Source of the DNA: Frondihabitans sucicola
Lineage (GTDB): Bacteria; Actinomycetota; Actinomycetes; Actinomycetales; Microbacteriaceae
Reading direction: 5' to 3'
DNA length: 64,000 nucleotides
Assembly: GCF_030296615.1 (NCBI RefSeq)
Contig: NZ_AP027732.1
Location: forward strand, 124,001 to 188,000
The position numbers and the translations under genes are program-made. The notes under the pieces were generated by a model. That model had not been told where the DNA came from. It saw only the letters and a program-made list of their open reading frames with translations, and searched no databases. This document shows positions 17,734-26,436 of the stretch, in pieces; positions within the stretch are counted from its first letter, which is position 1; every line of letters starts with the position of its first letter.

Positions 17734-19679
17734 GACGCGAGCGTTTCGTGAGCCGGCACGCGCGCCGGGAGCCAGGCTGCGGTGATCTCGAGATCGACGT
17801 CGACCGGGTCCCGCCCCTCGCGGCGCCAGCGCAACGAGCCCTGCGGAACGTCGAGTCCCGCGCCCAGGAAGCGAGGGTGGTTTCCGAACGGGACCGGCAC
17901 ACCCGCAACCGTCAGGGCCGAGGGATCGCCGGGGCGGCCGGTGCCGACGAGGGCGATGTCCCCTCCGGGAGCCGCGACGTGCACCTCGTCGCCGACGACC
18001 GAAGGCGTCCGATTCGACCAGGTCGCGGCGAAGTTCTGCAGCGGGCCGTCTCCGATCACGGCGACCCAGACGGCGTCGCCGTCGTCGGCACGCAACTCGC
18101 TGTCGTCGATCCGTCGCGTCGGCCGTGAGCACCAGAGGCCCACGACGCCGTCGCTCGTCGACGCGAACGTCCACCCGTCCTCCTCGCTCGTGTCGTCGAA
18201 TTCCGTACGCGGCAGGTAGGCGTGGGTGAAGGGCAGCACCTCGGCACCCTCGACGTGCGCACCCTCGATCGCGTAGCGAGCGATCACGACGTCGTCGACC
18301 TGACCGACGAGAGGCAGGATCCCGTTGCCGGCCCAGTGATTGGGCCGCGACACCACATCGGCCGACCCCGGGTGGGTGCTGAACACCACGGCGCGAGGGC
18401 CGAGGGTGGCCTGCCAGACGTGGTGCTGGTAGCCGGGGGTGCCGGGCCGGAAGGCCTGCACGCTACTGAGCGAGGCGCCGGATCGCCGGCGGGTGACGAT
18501 GTCGGCGGCCGGCATTCCATGCAGATCACGCTCGGGATCGACCACATGCCCGAAGCGGTCGCGCTGGGCGTCGTAGGCCTTCTCGAAGTCACGCCAGGCG
18601 CGATCGAGGCCCAGCCCATAGCGCTCCTGGAGAGCACGGGTGGCCGGGATCGCGAGCGGGTGCATGAACTCTCCCATCGCCCAGAATGCTGCAGCCGCCT
18701 GTTCGGACGCGGCGGGATCCTTCTCGGGGTCCGATCCCGCCCACGGCACGTCTACGACGTCGAGGCCCTGACGCTCCCTGGTCGTCGTCGGCGTGGCCGG
18801 CGTGCGGGCGATGTCGGCGAGGGCGGCCGGCGGCCGATACGAGCTGGTCGCGAGGGCGATCCCCCGACGCTGGCCGTGTCCGCCATGACACCGAGACCCG
18901 TTGTGAGCCAGAGCAGGGTCGTAGCGCCGTCGGTCGAGCCGTCGAGAAGACCGGGGACGTAGGCGCGGCCGTGGGTGGAGCCCAGGATCCCGCGCCACGA
19001 GTTGGCCGCGATCTCGACGAACAGGATGTCGAGGAGAGACGTCGCGACCTCGCGCAGGTCGGCGTCGTCACTGCCGTCGACGATGCTGCAGAGCGCCAGG
19101 ACGTTGTGCTGCGTGTAGGTGTTGGACAGCCACTCGCTCCACCCCCAGCGGGCGCGCAGGGCAGCCCAGCGGCGGAACCGCGCGGCCCCGTGGTCGACGG
19201 CTGCGCGCCCGGCGAGCCCGGAGCCGGCGAACACGACGTCGGGAAACAGGGTGCCCGCGGCGATCTCGGCGCTGTGGAAGAGGGCCTGGTGGTTCTCGGT
19301 GTGGTAGCAGAGTGCCCCCTGGTCGCCGGGTTCGTCCCACCAGTAGCGCGCGCCGAGCACGCTGGCGCGGACGGCGTCGGCCTCGTCTGAAGGGAGCGGC
19401 GAGGGCACTGAGCCACGCGCGGCCGCGTCGCCTCCTCGGAGCGGCTCGTGACCAGCAGCAGCCGGAGCAGACCCGCGAGAGTGAAGTCGGACGAGTCGAT
19501 GCGCGAGTCGACGATCTCCTCGCCTCCGCGAGTCGATCGGCGCGGGGCGCGAGCGCGAGAGCCACCCGCGCGATCTCGGGGAACACGCCGACCCTTCCCT
19601 CGGCCGGCTCTTCGGCAGCCGCCCGCAGGTACGTCGCCACCCGCTCGTCGTACTCGCTGCCAGCCCGTGCAGTCGTCAT
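17730..19679 (-). CDS. Uncharacterised carbohydrate-locus protein, three frameshifts
   Basis: I do not recognise a named family. Restored, the protein is about 650 residues, starting at ATG 19679 (MTTARAGSEYDERVATYL, ATGA-coupled to the binding-protein gene). The N-terminal half is helical and aromatic-rich (ARYWWDEPGDQGALCYHTEN, WGWSEWLSNTYTQHNVLALC), reminiscent of alpha/alpha toroid enzymes such as polysaccharide lyases; the C-terminal half looks like beta-sandwich (GYQHHVWQATLGPRAVVFST, RPNHWAGNGILPLVGQ). Conserved-looking His, Tyr and Trp clusters suggest an enzyme. No signal peptide. Frames change at 18861-18865 (C5), about 19431, and in 19523-19547. Position between importer and GH36 implies processing of the imported oligosaccharide. 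Function inferred only from context. Confidence 0.7.
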
Positions 19680-21316
19680 GCGGTGGTGCCTCCCTGTTGG
19701 TCGAGCGCTTTCTCGTATTCGTCGCGGATGGTGTCGCCACCGGCCGACCGCCACGTCGCCACCGCGTCGTCCCAGGCCGAAAGCGGCTGGCGTCCCTGCC
19801 AGATGTCGTTCATGACGGTCGAGATGTTCTGCGTGAGAGTCGCACCGACGGACTGGTTGGTCGTCGAGACCAGCCCGAGCGTCGGATCCTGCACCGAGTG
19901 TTCGAGCAGTTCAGCCTGAGCCGCGTGCTGCGTCCGCACGACGTCGGGCCGCCCCGGGTAGTAGAAGACTTGCGGCGGAGCCCCGATGTACATCAGCCCG
20001 AGTCCGAGCTCCTGCGCCGAGCGCTCGGTGGCGATCGGGTTCGTCCCCTGCTTCTTCCAGTCGACGCCTTCGACGCCGTAGGTGAGGCGCAGGTACTCGG
20101 TGGTGCCGAACGGCGACGCGAGGTGATTCACCAGCGCGAGCAGCTGCTTGACTCGCTCCGGTTTCTGCCCGCGGCGGATCGAGGCGAGGCCGTGCGTCGG
20201 ATTGCCGATCCAGCGGGTGGCGTGCCCTCCGGCATGACCGGGCACCGGCATCGCGCCGATCCGGTACTTCTTGCCGACGGTCTGGCCACTGACGTAGCCG
20301 TTCCACGCGGGGAACGTGTCGGTGACCATGTTGACGGTTCCCGCCATGAACCACGTTTTGCGCAGCGTGCCGACGTTCGACGAGAAGCTGTCGGGATCCA
20401 GCACCCCGGCCTTGGCGAGCCGGATTCCGGCCGCGAGAGCCTCTCTGGTCTCGGGCAGCGTGTAAGCGCTCGTCAGACGCCCCTTGTCGAGACGCCAGTT
20501 CTGCGGCACGTGCCACATCATCTGCAGGGTCTCCCACGGCATCCCCCCGACTGCCCAGGTGTTCTTGCGCGTCTCGGTGAGGTCTTTGCAGAGCTGGAGG
20601 AACTCGTCGAACGATCCCGGATCGCCGTTCAACCCCTTCGCCTCGATGACGTCGTCGCGTCGGAACAGCAGCAGAGAGCTCATGGCCCCGCGCGGCACCG
20701 GGACGCCGAAGATACCGCCGCCGAAGACCGCGGACTTCCACGACGCCGTCGGCAGATTGGCGAGGAACGGATACTCACGGACCTTGTCGCCCGAGACGTA
20801 CGGGGCCACGTCTTCGAACACGGCGGGCATCATCGCCGCGCGCTGTGGAGGCGTCCACACCTCGGAGATGTCGGCGAGGTCGCCTCCGGCCACGGTGGTC
20901 GCGAACTTGTCCGTCCAGTTGGCAGTCGGGATCACGGTAACGTCGAGCCGCGCGCCCAGGTCTTTCTCGACTTGCTGCCAATAGGCGTTCCGGCCGTGGG
21001 CCGCCGGCGTCGGGCTCGGGCTCTCGTTCAGAATGCTGACGGTACCGATGTCGGGCGGCGCGCCCGCAATACCGGTCTTCGGGTGCTCGGGGTAGTCGAA
21101 GAATCCCTGCGCGAGGCCCGCGGCGTTCCCCGGAAGATCGGGGGTGACCCCGGTGTAGGGCACGTAGTCGGGTAGAGCGGGAGCCTCGCGTGCCAGCATC
21201 GCCTGCGCTTCTGCGCCGACGTTCGTGGTCGAGCAGCTCGCGAGCGAGCCGACCGCGCCGACGCCGAGGATCCCAGCGCCGATGCCGGTGAGGAACGTTC
21301 TGCGTGAGACAGCCAT
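19676..21316 (-). CDS. Sugar ABC transporter substrate-binding lipoprotein (LipO type)
   Basis: A 546-residue extracellular binding protein of the large LipO/family 1 type that accompanies LplB/YtcP permeases. The N-terminus has a twin-arginine motif SRRTFLTG followed by a hydrophobic stretch and lipobox SLASC, so export may be by Tat with lipidation. Internal features include NAYWQQVEKDLGARLDVTV, DLADISEVWTPP and GTVNMVTDTFPAWNGYV, typical of this class. ATG 21316 shares one base with the upstream permease stop (TGATG). It supplies specificity for the operon's importer; ligand probably an oligosaccharide of plant or fungal origin. Confidence 0.92.
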   Translation of the reverse strand: MAVSRRTFLTGIGAGILGVGAVGSLASCSTTNVGAEAQAMLAREAPALPDYVPYTGVTPDLPGNAAGLAQGFFDYPEHPKTGIAGAPPDIGTVSILNESPSPTPAAHGRNAYWQQVEKDLGARLDVTVIPTANWTDKFATTVAGGDLADISEVWTPPQRAAMMPAVFEDVAPYVSGDKVREYPFLANLPTASWKSAVFGGGIFGVPVPRGAMSSLLLFRRDDVIEAKGLNGDPGSFDEFLQLCKDLTETRKNTWAVGGMPWETLQMMWHVPQNWRLDKGRLTSAYTLPETREALAAGIRLAKAGVLDPDSFSSNVGTLRKTWFMAGTVNMVTDTFPAWNGYVSGQTVGKKYRIGAMPVPGHAGGHATRWIGNPTHGLASIRRGQKPERVKQLLALVNHLASPFGTTEYLRLTYGVEGVDWKKQGTNPIATERSAQELGLGLMYIGAPPQVFYYPGRPDVVRTQHAAQAELLEHSVQDPTLGLVSTTNQSVGATLTQNISTVMNDIWQGRQPLSAWDDAVATWRSAGGDTIRDEYEKALDQQGGTTA

Positions 21317-22218
21317 CAGCCCTTCACCGCCCCCGTCAGAACGCCCTTGGCGAAGTGCCGCTGCAGGAACGGGTACACGATCAGGATCGGCACGATCGAG
21401 ACGACCAGGATCGCCATCTGGATCGACTGTTGGGGCGGGATCGCCTCCGTCACCGACCCGAGCGCGCTGCCGGTCAGCGCCGACTGGTCGACGACGTAGG
21501 TGCGCAGAATCAGCTGGAGCGGCCACTTGGCGTTGTCGTTGATGTAAAGCAGGGCCGTAAAGAACGCGTTCCAGTAGCCGACGGCGTAGAACAGGCCGAT
21601 CACCGACAGCGACGCCTTCGATAGGGGGATCACGATTCGACGGAACACCTGGAACTCGCCGGCGCCGTCGATCGTCGCCGCCTCGATCAGCTCGGGCGGG
21701 ATGCCCATGAAGAACGAGCGCACCACGATGACGTTGAAGGCGCTCACCGCAGTCGGCAGGATCAACGCCCAGTAGCTGTCGAGGAGCCCCAGCTGCTTGA
21801 CCACGAGATACGACGGGATGATGCCGGGCCCGAACAGGATCGCGACGAGCACGGTCGTCATGAGCGGGCGGTAGCCGAAGACCTTCGGTCGGGCGAGCAC
21901 GTAGGCCAGCAGAGCCGTGCAGGTCACGCTGACCAGCGTGCCGACGACGGTGACCAGGACGCTCACCACGATCGAGCGCGTGACGACGCCCCCGGCGAAG
22001 ATCGCCCTGTACGACGACAGGTCGATCCCCTTGGGGAACAGGACGAACCCGCCGGCAGCGGCCACCTGCTTGGGCGGCGCGATGCTGGTCGCGAGGACCC
22101 CGAGGAAGGGCACCAGGACGACGAGGCAGCAGAGGGTGAGAACGACGCCCTTCACGGAGCGGAGGGCTATGCCGGGCCGCGGCATGCCGAGGACGAGGTG
22201 CGGACGGTGAGTGCTCAT
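21316..22218 (-). CDS. Sugar ABC transporter permease (MalG/YtcP type)
   Basis: A 300-residue permease with six membrane segments. After LVPFLGVLATSIAPPKQV comes the YtcP/LplC-like sequence, and the EAA loop is EAATIDGAGEFQVFRRIVIP. The C-terminus FLQRHFAKGVLTGAVKG is the standard ending of MalG-type carbohydrate permeases. ATG 22218 overlaps the LplB-like stop by four bases. Forms the channel with the LplB-like subunit. No dedicated ATPase is in the operon, so a shared MsmX/MsiK-like ATPase encoded elsewhere is likely. Confidence 0.94.
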   Translation of the reverse strand: MSTHRPHLVLGMPRPGIALRSVKGVVLTLCCLVVLVPFLGVLATSIAPPKQVAAAGGFVLFPKGIDLSSYRAIFAGGVVTRSIVVSVLVTVVGTLVSVTCTALLAYVLARPKVFGYRPLMTTVLVAILFGPGIIPSYLVVKQLGLLDSYWALILPTAVSAFNVIVVRSFFMGIPPELIEAATIDGAGEFQVFRRIVIPLSKASLSVIGLFYAVGYWNAFFTALLYINDNAKWPLQLILRTYVVDQSALTGSALGSVTEAIPPQQSIQMAILVVSIVPILIVYPFLQRHFAKGVLTGAVKG

Positions 22219-23230
22219 CGCTGGTAGATCCCATCTTCGCCGAACAGGTGGGCGATCTTGTTGGCGCCCAGCACGAGCGCGATTCCGACCACGCCCTTCA
22301 CCAGGCCGACGGCGGCTGCCGTCCCCAGTTGCCGTTGAGAACGCCGTTGTTGTAGACGTAGGTGTCCAGGACGTCGCTGACCTGGTTTCCGACCGGCCCC
22401 TGCTGCAGGATGATCTGCTCGAAGCCGACGGTGAGCGCATCGCCGAGGCGCAGGATGAACAGCAGGATGATGATCGCCCGCAGTCCGGGCAGGGTCACGT
22501 GCCACAGTTGACTCCATCGCGATGCGCCGTCGACGGAGGCGGCCTCGTAGAGCGACGCGTCGATCTGCGACAGAGCCGCGAGGAACAGGATCGTCGCCCA
22601 ACCGGTGTCCTTCCAGATCACCTGACTGGTCAGCAGCTCCTTGAAGATCGACGCGTTCCCGATGATGTTGACGGCCTCGTGGCCGCCCGATCGCAGCCAG
22701 TTGTTGAGCAGCCCGGATCCGCCCAGCATCGACTGCGAGATCGACACGACGATCACCCAGGAAAGGAAGTGCGGCAGGTAGAGGACGCTCTGCACGAATC
22801 GCTTCAGCTTCTCGGAGACGAGCCCGTTGAGCGCAAGGGCGAGGGCGATCGGAGCCGGGAAGACGAAGACCACCTGCAGCAGGAGCACCGCCAGGGTGTT
22901 GCCGAGGGCGTGCAGGAAGGCCGGGTCGCCGTTGAAGATGACCGCGAAGTTGCGGAAGCCCACCCAGGGACTGCCGGAGATACCGAGGTAGGGCTCGTAG
23001 TCCTGGAACGCGATGACGTTGCCCAGGATCGGCAGGTACTGGAAGAGCAGGAGAAGCAGGACGCCGGGGAGCGCCATGGCCAAGAGGGGGCGATCCCGTG
23101 CAAGACGTTGCCACGGTCCGAGTCGCCGGCGCTGCCGCGCACCAGGGCGACCTTCCTCGGACGATCGGGCGGACTGAATGGCCCGTCCGTTCGGTCGCCG
23201 CCTGGCGGTTCTATCGAGTGCGTCAACCAT
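22215..23230 (-). CDS. Sugar ABC transporter permease (LplB type), one frameshift near the 3' end
   Basis: First gene of the carbohydrate operon. The N-terminus is cytoplasmic and basic, then LLAMALPGVLLLLLFQYLPI and DYEPYLGISGSPWVGFRNF, both diagnostic of LplB-type permeases; the EAA loop is YEAASVDGASRWSQLWHVTL. The frame breaks at NGNWG because one base is missing from the C4 run 22323-22326; the restored end is TAAAVGLVKGVVGIALVL and FGEDGIYQR. Restored length about 338 residues. ATG 23230 follows AAAGGAG at ideal spacing. Lies 150 bases from the divergent LacI gene, with operators between. Confidence 0.9.
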
Positions 23231-23264
23231 GAAGCTCCTTTGCCGTCGGCTGTCGGTGGCTGAA

Positions 23265-23332
23265 TTTACGCGCGTAAACCCGTTTTAGGCAAGCGCTTTC
23301 CGAAAATACGTGAGAATGTCAGGCGCGCGTAA
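23265..23332. promoter_or_regulatory. LacI-type operator cluster
   Basis: Three related elements lie in the divergent gap. A perfect 14-bp palindrome TTTACGCGCGTAAA is at 23265-23278, 35 bases before the permease start. A LacI-family core AAGCGCTT is at 23291-23298. A half-element CGCGCGTAAAA lies at 23323-23333, close to the LacI start. Repression of the carbohydrate operon and autoregulation by the adjacent LacI protein are inferred. Confidence 0.7.
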
Positions 23333-23379
23333 AATCGCGATGGTCACGTTCGGGGCCACAAGAGAAGCGGGGAGAAACG

Positions 23380-24428
23380 ATGACCGATGCCGCGAATCCC
23401 TCTCCGCTACGCAAGGCCACGAGACGAGACGTCGCCCTCAGAGCCGGAGTCAGCGACGCGGTCGTGAGTTACACCCTCAGCGGCAGGGCTCCCGTGGCCC
23501 CTGCGACGGCCGCTCGTGTTCGCGACGCCATCGCAGCCCTCGGATACCAGCCGAACCGAGCTGCTCGAGCGTTGCAGTCGGGTTCCGCCGCCACGCTGGC
23601 CCTGGTCGTCCCCGGCGGAGACGACGCGATCTTCACGAACTCCTTCTTCGGTGAGTACGCGAACGCCATCGATCTCGCCGCGCGCGAGCGAGGCTACGAC
23701 CTCACCACCACGACGACGACGTACGAGCCGACGACGATGACGGGCCACTTCCGCGAATTCGCCGCACGGCAGTACGACGGAGTCTTGGTGCTCCCCGGCG
23801 AACTCCCCTCGACGGCCGATCGCTCGATGCGGTTTCCCTGCCGTGGATCGAACTCAACACGGCGCGAGAAGAACCCGGCACTCACAGTCTCGGAACAGAC
23901 CTCTACGGGGGCGCCCGCGCCGCCGTCGACCATCTCATCGCCCATGGCCACCGACGAATCGGTTTCATCGGCTCCGCGCATGTGGATGAGCCTCGTTATC
24001 TCGGCTGGCGTCAGGCTTGCGCCGATGCCGGCGTCCGCTCCGACCCGTTCGTCGCGACTGACACCACACAGGCCGGCGGACTGGACGCCGGACGCCGCGT
24101 CGCAGCACTTTCCGACAAACCGACGGCCGTGTTCGTCGCCTCGGATCGCACCGCTGTGGGCGTGCTCCGCGCGTTTCATGAACAGGCCCTCCGTGTTCCC
24201 GACGACGTGGCCGTCGCTTCCTTCGACGGATCCTGGGAAGGCCAATACACGTGGCCCAGCCTCACGACCGTCCGTCAGCCGATTCAGGCGATGGCGAGCG
24301 CCGCAGTAGACCGACTTCTGAATTGGCGCGGGGAGACGCCTCACCACGAGACCTTCTCCGGCGACCTGGTCGTCCGGGAGTCCTGCGGGCCCCACGACAG
24401 TTCAGTGCATTCGACGAATCAGAAGTGA
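23380..24428 (+). CDS. LacI-family transcriptional repressor, one frameshift
   Basis: Regulator of the adjacent carbohydrate operon. N-terminal LacI helix-turn-helix and hinge: TRRDVALRAGVSDAVVSYTL, then GYQPNRAARALQSG (residues about 13-66). The periplasmic-binding-like sensor domain follows with LALVVPGGDDAIFTNSFFGE; after the break it continues SLPWIELNTAREEP, then HLIAHGHRRIGFIG, ALSDKPTAVFVASDRTAVG and DDVAVASFDGSWEGQYTWPS, the expected C-terminal signature. One base is missing, most simply at the C4 run 23805-23808. Restored length about 350 residues. The 3' end overlaps the convergent TetR gene by ten bases. Confidence 0.87.
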
Positions 24429-25060
24429 CCTGGAGACGATCCCGTCGATGGTGCACGTCCGTCAGAGGCGCGTCCAGTCGAAAGCGGAGTGATCAACGGC
24501 ATGACGATCCTGTCGATCACGCGGGTCACGAGTTCTTCATCGACTCCCTGCCCGTCGACGACCACGCGATGGAAAGCGAAGGCGGGAAACGCACCGGCGA
24601 TGAGCTGGAGATCCAGCCCCGGGGAGATCTGACCACAGTCGGCTGCTCGCTCGAGGACAGCCAGAAAGAGAGCCGTGTAGTGGACGCCGAGACCGTCTCG
24701 CGCCGCCACCCGAACCGCCTCGTTGCGGGCCATCTCGCTGAGCAGCCCCGCCAACAGCTTTTCGCTCCGGTCGTCGCCATCGACATAAGCGCGCGCACAG
24801 GCCAGGAGGTCATCCCGCAGGGAGCCGGTGTCGGGCACCGGAGGAAGCCCACGTGGCGCCCCGACGGCCGCGACGACCAGTTGCGACTTGTCGGGCCAGC
24901 GTCGATAGAGCGTGTGCTTGCTCGCTCCTGCGCGAGCCGCGACCTTGTCGATGGAGAGGCGGTCGTATCCGACCTCGATCAAGAGATCCTGCGTCGCTTT
25001 CAGCAGAGCGACGTCGACGGCCGAATCACGCGGTCGCCCCGCCGGCCTACCTGTACTCAC
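24419..25060 (-). CDS. TetR-family transcriptional regulator
   Basis: A 213-residue regulator: GRPRDSAVDVALLKATQDLL, then the helix-turn-helix IDKVAARAGASKHTLYRRWP at residues about 35-58, followed by the ligand-binding helical domain. GTG 25060 is preceded by a strong AGGAGG at about five bases. Divergent from an NmrA-like reductase 112 bases away, which it probably represses. The tail after the last predicted helix is low complexity. Confidence 0.92.
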   Translation of the reverse strand: MSTGRPAGRPRDSAVDVALLKATQDLLIEVGYDRLSIDKVAARAGASKHTLYRRWPDKSQLVVAAVGAPRGLPPVPDTGSLRDDLLACARAYVDGDDRSEKLLAGLLSEMARNEAVRVAARDGLGVHYTALFLAVLERAADCGQISPGLDLQLIAGAFPAFAFHRVVVDGQGVDEELVTRVIDRIVMPLITPLSTGRASDGRAPSTGSSPGHF

Positions 25061-25119
25061 AATGCCTCCTGAAAAGACCTTACCGACTCTCGGAATAAAT
25101 TACGGCACTGGGGCGTATC

Positions 25120-25125
25120 TATACT
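25120..25125 (+). promoter_or_regulatory. Candidate -10 box for the NmrA-like gene
   Basis: TATACT lies 47 bases before the start codon within a short AT-rich block (25090-25130). No good -35 is visible at 17 bases. An inverted pair TACG/CGTA flanks GCACTGGGG just upstream (25101-25117) and may be the TetR operator. Confidence 0.45.
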
Positions 25126-25171
25126 CGAACAGACGCGAACCGGCGTCCGCAGACTCGAAAGCGAGAACATC

Positions 25172-26072
25172 ATGACCACCAGCCTCATCGCAGGCGCAAC
25201 CGGCCTCCTCGGCTCCGGCATCGCAGCGAACCTCGTCGATCAGGACGACGTGAAGGTCCGCCTCCTCGTCCGCGGCGGCTGGAAGAACGACCCCGCCAAG
25301 ACGTCCCGCATCGACCCGCTCGTCGCTGCCGACGCGGAGGTCGTCATCGGTGACGTCACCGATCCCACGTCGCTCGATGCCGCCACGAAGGGCGTCGATG
25401 TCATCGTCTCGGCCCTCCAGGGCGGCCGCGACGTGATCGTCGACGGCCAGGTCGCCCTCGCGACCGCCGCCGTCGCCAACGGTGTTCACCGCTTCATCCC
25501 CTCCGACTTCGCCATCGACCTGTTCCGCGCCCCGCCGGAGCCCCGCAGTTCGAGATCCGCAAGGAGGCTGACGCGCTCATCGAGGCCCTGGACATCGAGG
25601 TCATCAACATCCTGCAGGGCGCGTTCCTCGACCAGATGGTCAACCCCGCCTACCCCGGCCTCATCGACATTCCCAATCAGGTCATCCGCTACTGGGGCAC
25701 CGGCGACGAGAAAATCGACATGACCACCGTGCCCGACACCGCCACGTTCACCGCTCGAGTCGCTGCCGACCCGGACGCCGCCCCCGGCGTCCACACGGTC
25801 TCCGGCGCCCTCGTCAGCTTCAACGACATCGCTCGCGAGATCGAGGCCGTCTCGGGCGTGAAGCTGCGCCACGAGAGCTGGGGCAACCTCGACGATCTGA
25901 ACCGCGCCATCGAGGCCAAGGGTGGCTCGTGGAACGCCGTCATGGAGTGGTACTTCTTCGCCATGCTCCAGACTCCCCGCTGGAGAACGTCGAAAACGAG
26001 CGCTACGCCGACCTCCGACCCACCACCCTCCACGACCACCTCGTCACCGCCTTCGACGGTCTCGACAACTGA
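25172..26072 (+). CDS. NmrA-like NAD(P)H-binding oxidoreductase, two frameshifts
   Basis: Atypical short-chain dehydrogenase of the NmrA/isoflavone-reductase group. The dinucleotide motif is GATGLLGSGIAANL at residues 8-21, followed by VDVIVSALQGGRD and HRFIPSDFAID, typical of this group. Two bases are missing, both in C4 runs (25541-25544 and 25975-25978); restored, the protein runs through QFEIRKEADALIEALDIEVI, VHTVSGALVSFNDIAREIE and ends LHDHLVTAFDGLDN at TGA 26072, about 301 residues. Divergent from a TetR regulator. Likely reduces a small aromatic or quinone compound; the substrate is not evident. Confidence 0.85.
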
Positions 26073-26133
26073 GAGGCCGATGAAGTCGACGGGTCGTCCT
26101 GAACGAGTCGTCTGTGACGGCGTCCTCTCGAGG

Positions 26134-26430
26134 TCAGTCGCGCGGGAAGGCGTGCCGCTTGGCGGCGGTCGCGATGCCTGCGGCGATGGCGCCGCTGAAC
26201 ACGGAGATCATGACCGACTGAGCCACGTCGCCGACCTCGCGTGCTTTCTTCACCACAGCCGTGGTGAAGAGGGTCGCCGAGCTTCCGAATGCGAGTCCCC
26301 ATCGGCCCGGTTACCCACGCGCCGTCGTCCGAGGCGAGGAATGCAATGACCTTTCCGATGTCGTCGGGCTCGGGGGTGTCCCGAGGCAGCAGTCCACTGA
26401 GTACATTCCGGGGGCGACGATGGGCGACGA
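26134..26430 (-). pseudogene. Chimeric gene remnant: SDR C-terminus joined to an MFS-like C-terminus
   Basis: Reading leftwards, about 26430-26311 encodes NVLSGLLPRDTPEPDDIGK and VIAFLASDDGAWVTG, the recognisable C-terminal part of a classical short-chain dehydrogenase. Right after it, in another frame, 26310-26134 encodes GLAFGSSATLFTTAVV, then GDVAQSVMISVFSGAIAAG and a TGA stop, resembling the last helices of a DHA1-type MFS carrier. Neither piece has a start or the rest of its domain. This looks like a deletion scar joining the tails of two genes. Similarity is judged by eye only. Confidence 0.5.
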
Positions 26431-26436
26431 TGCTCG

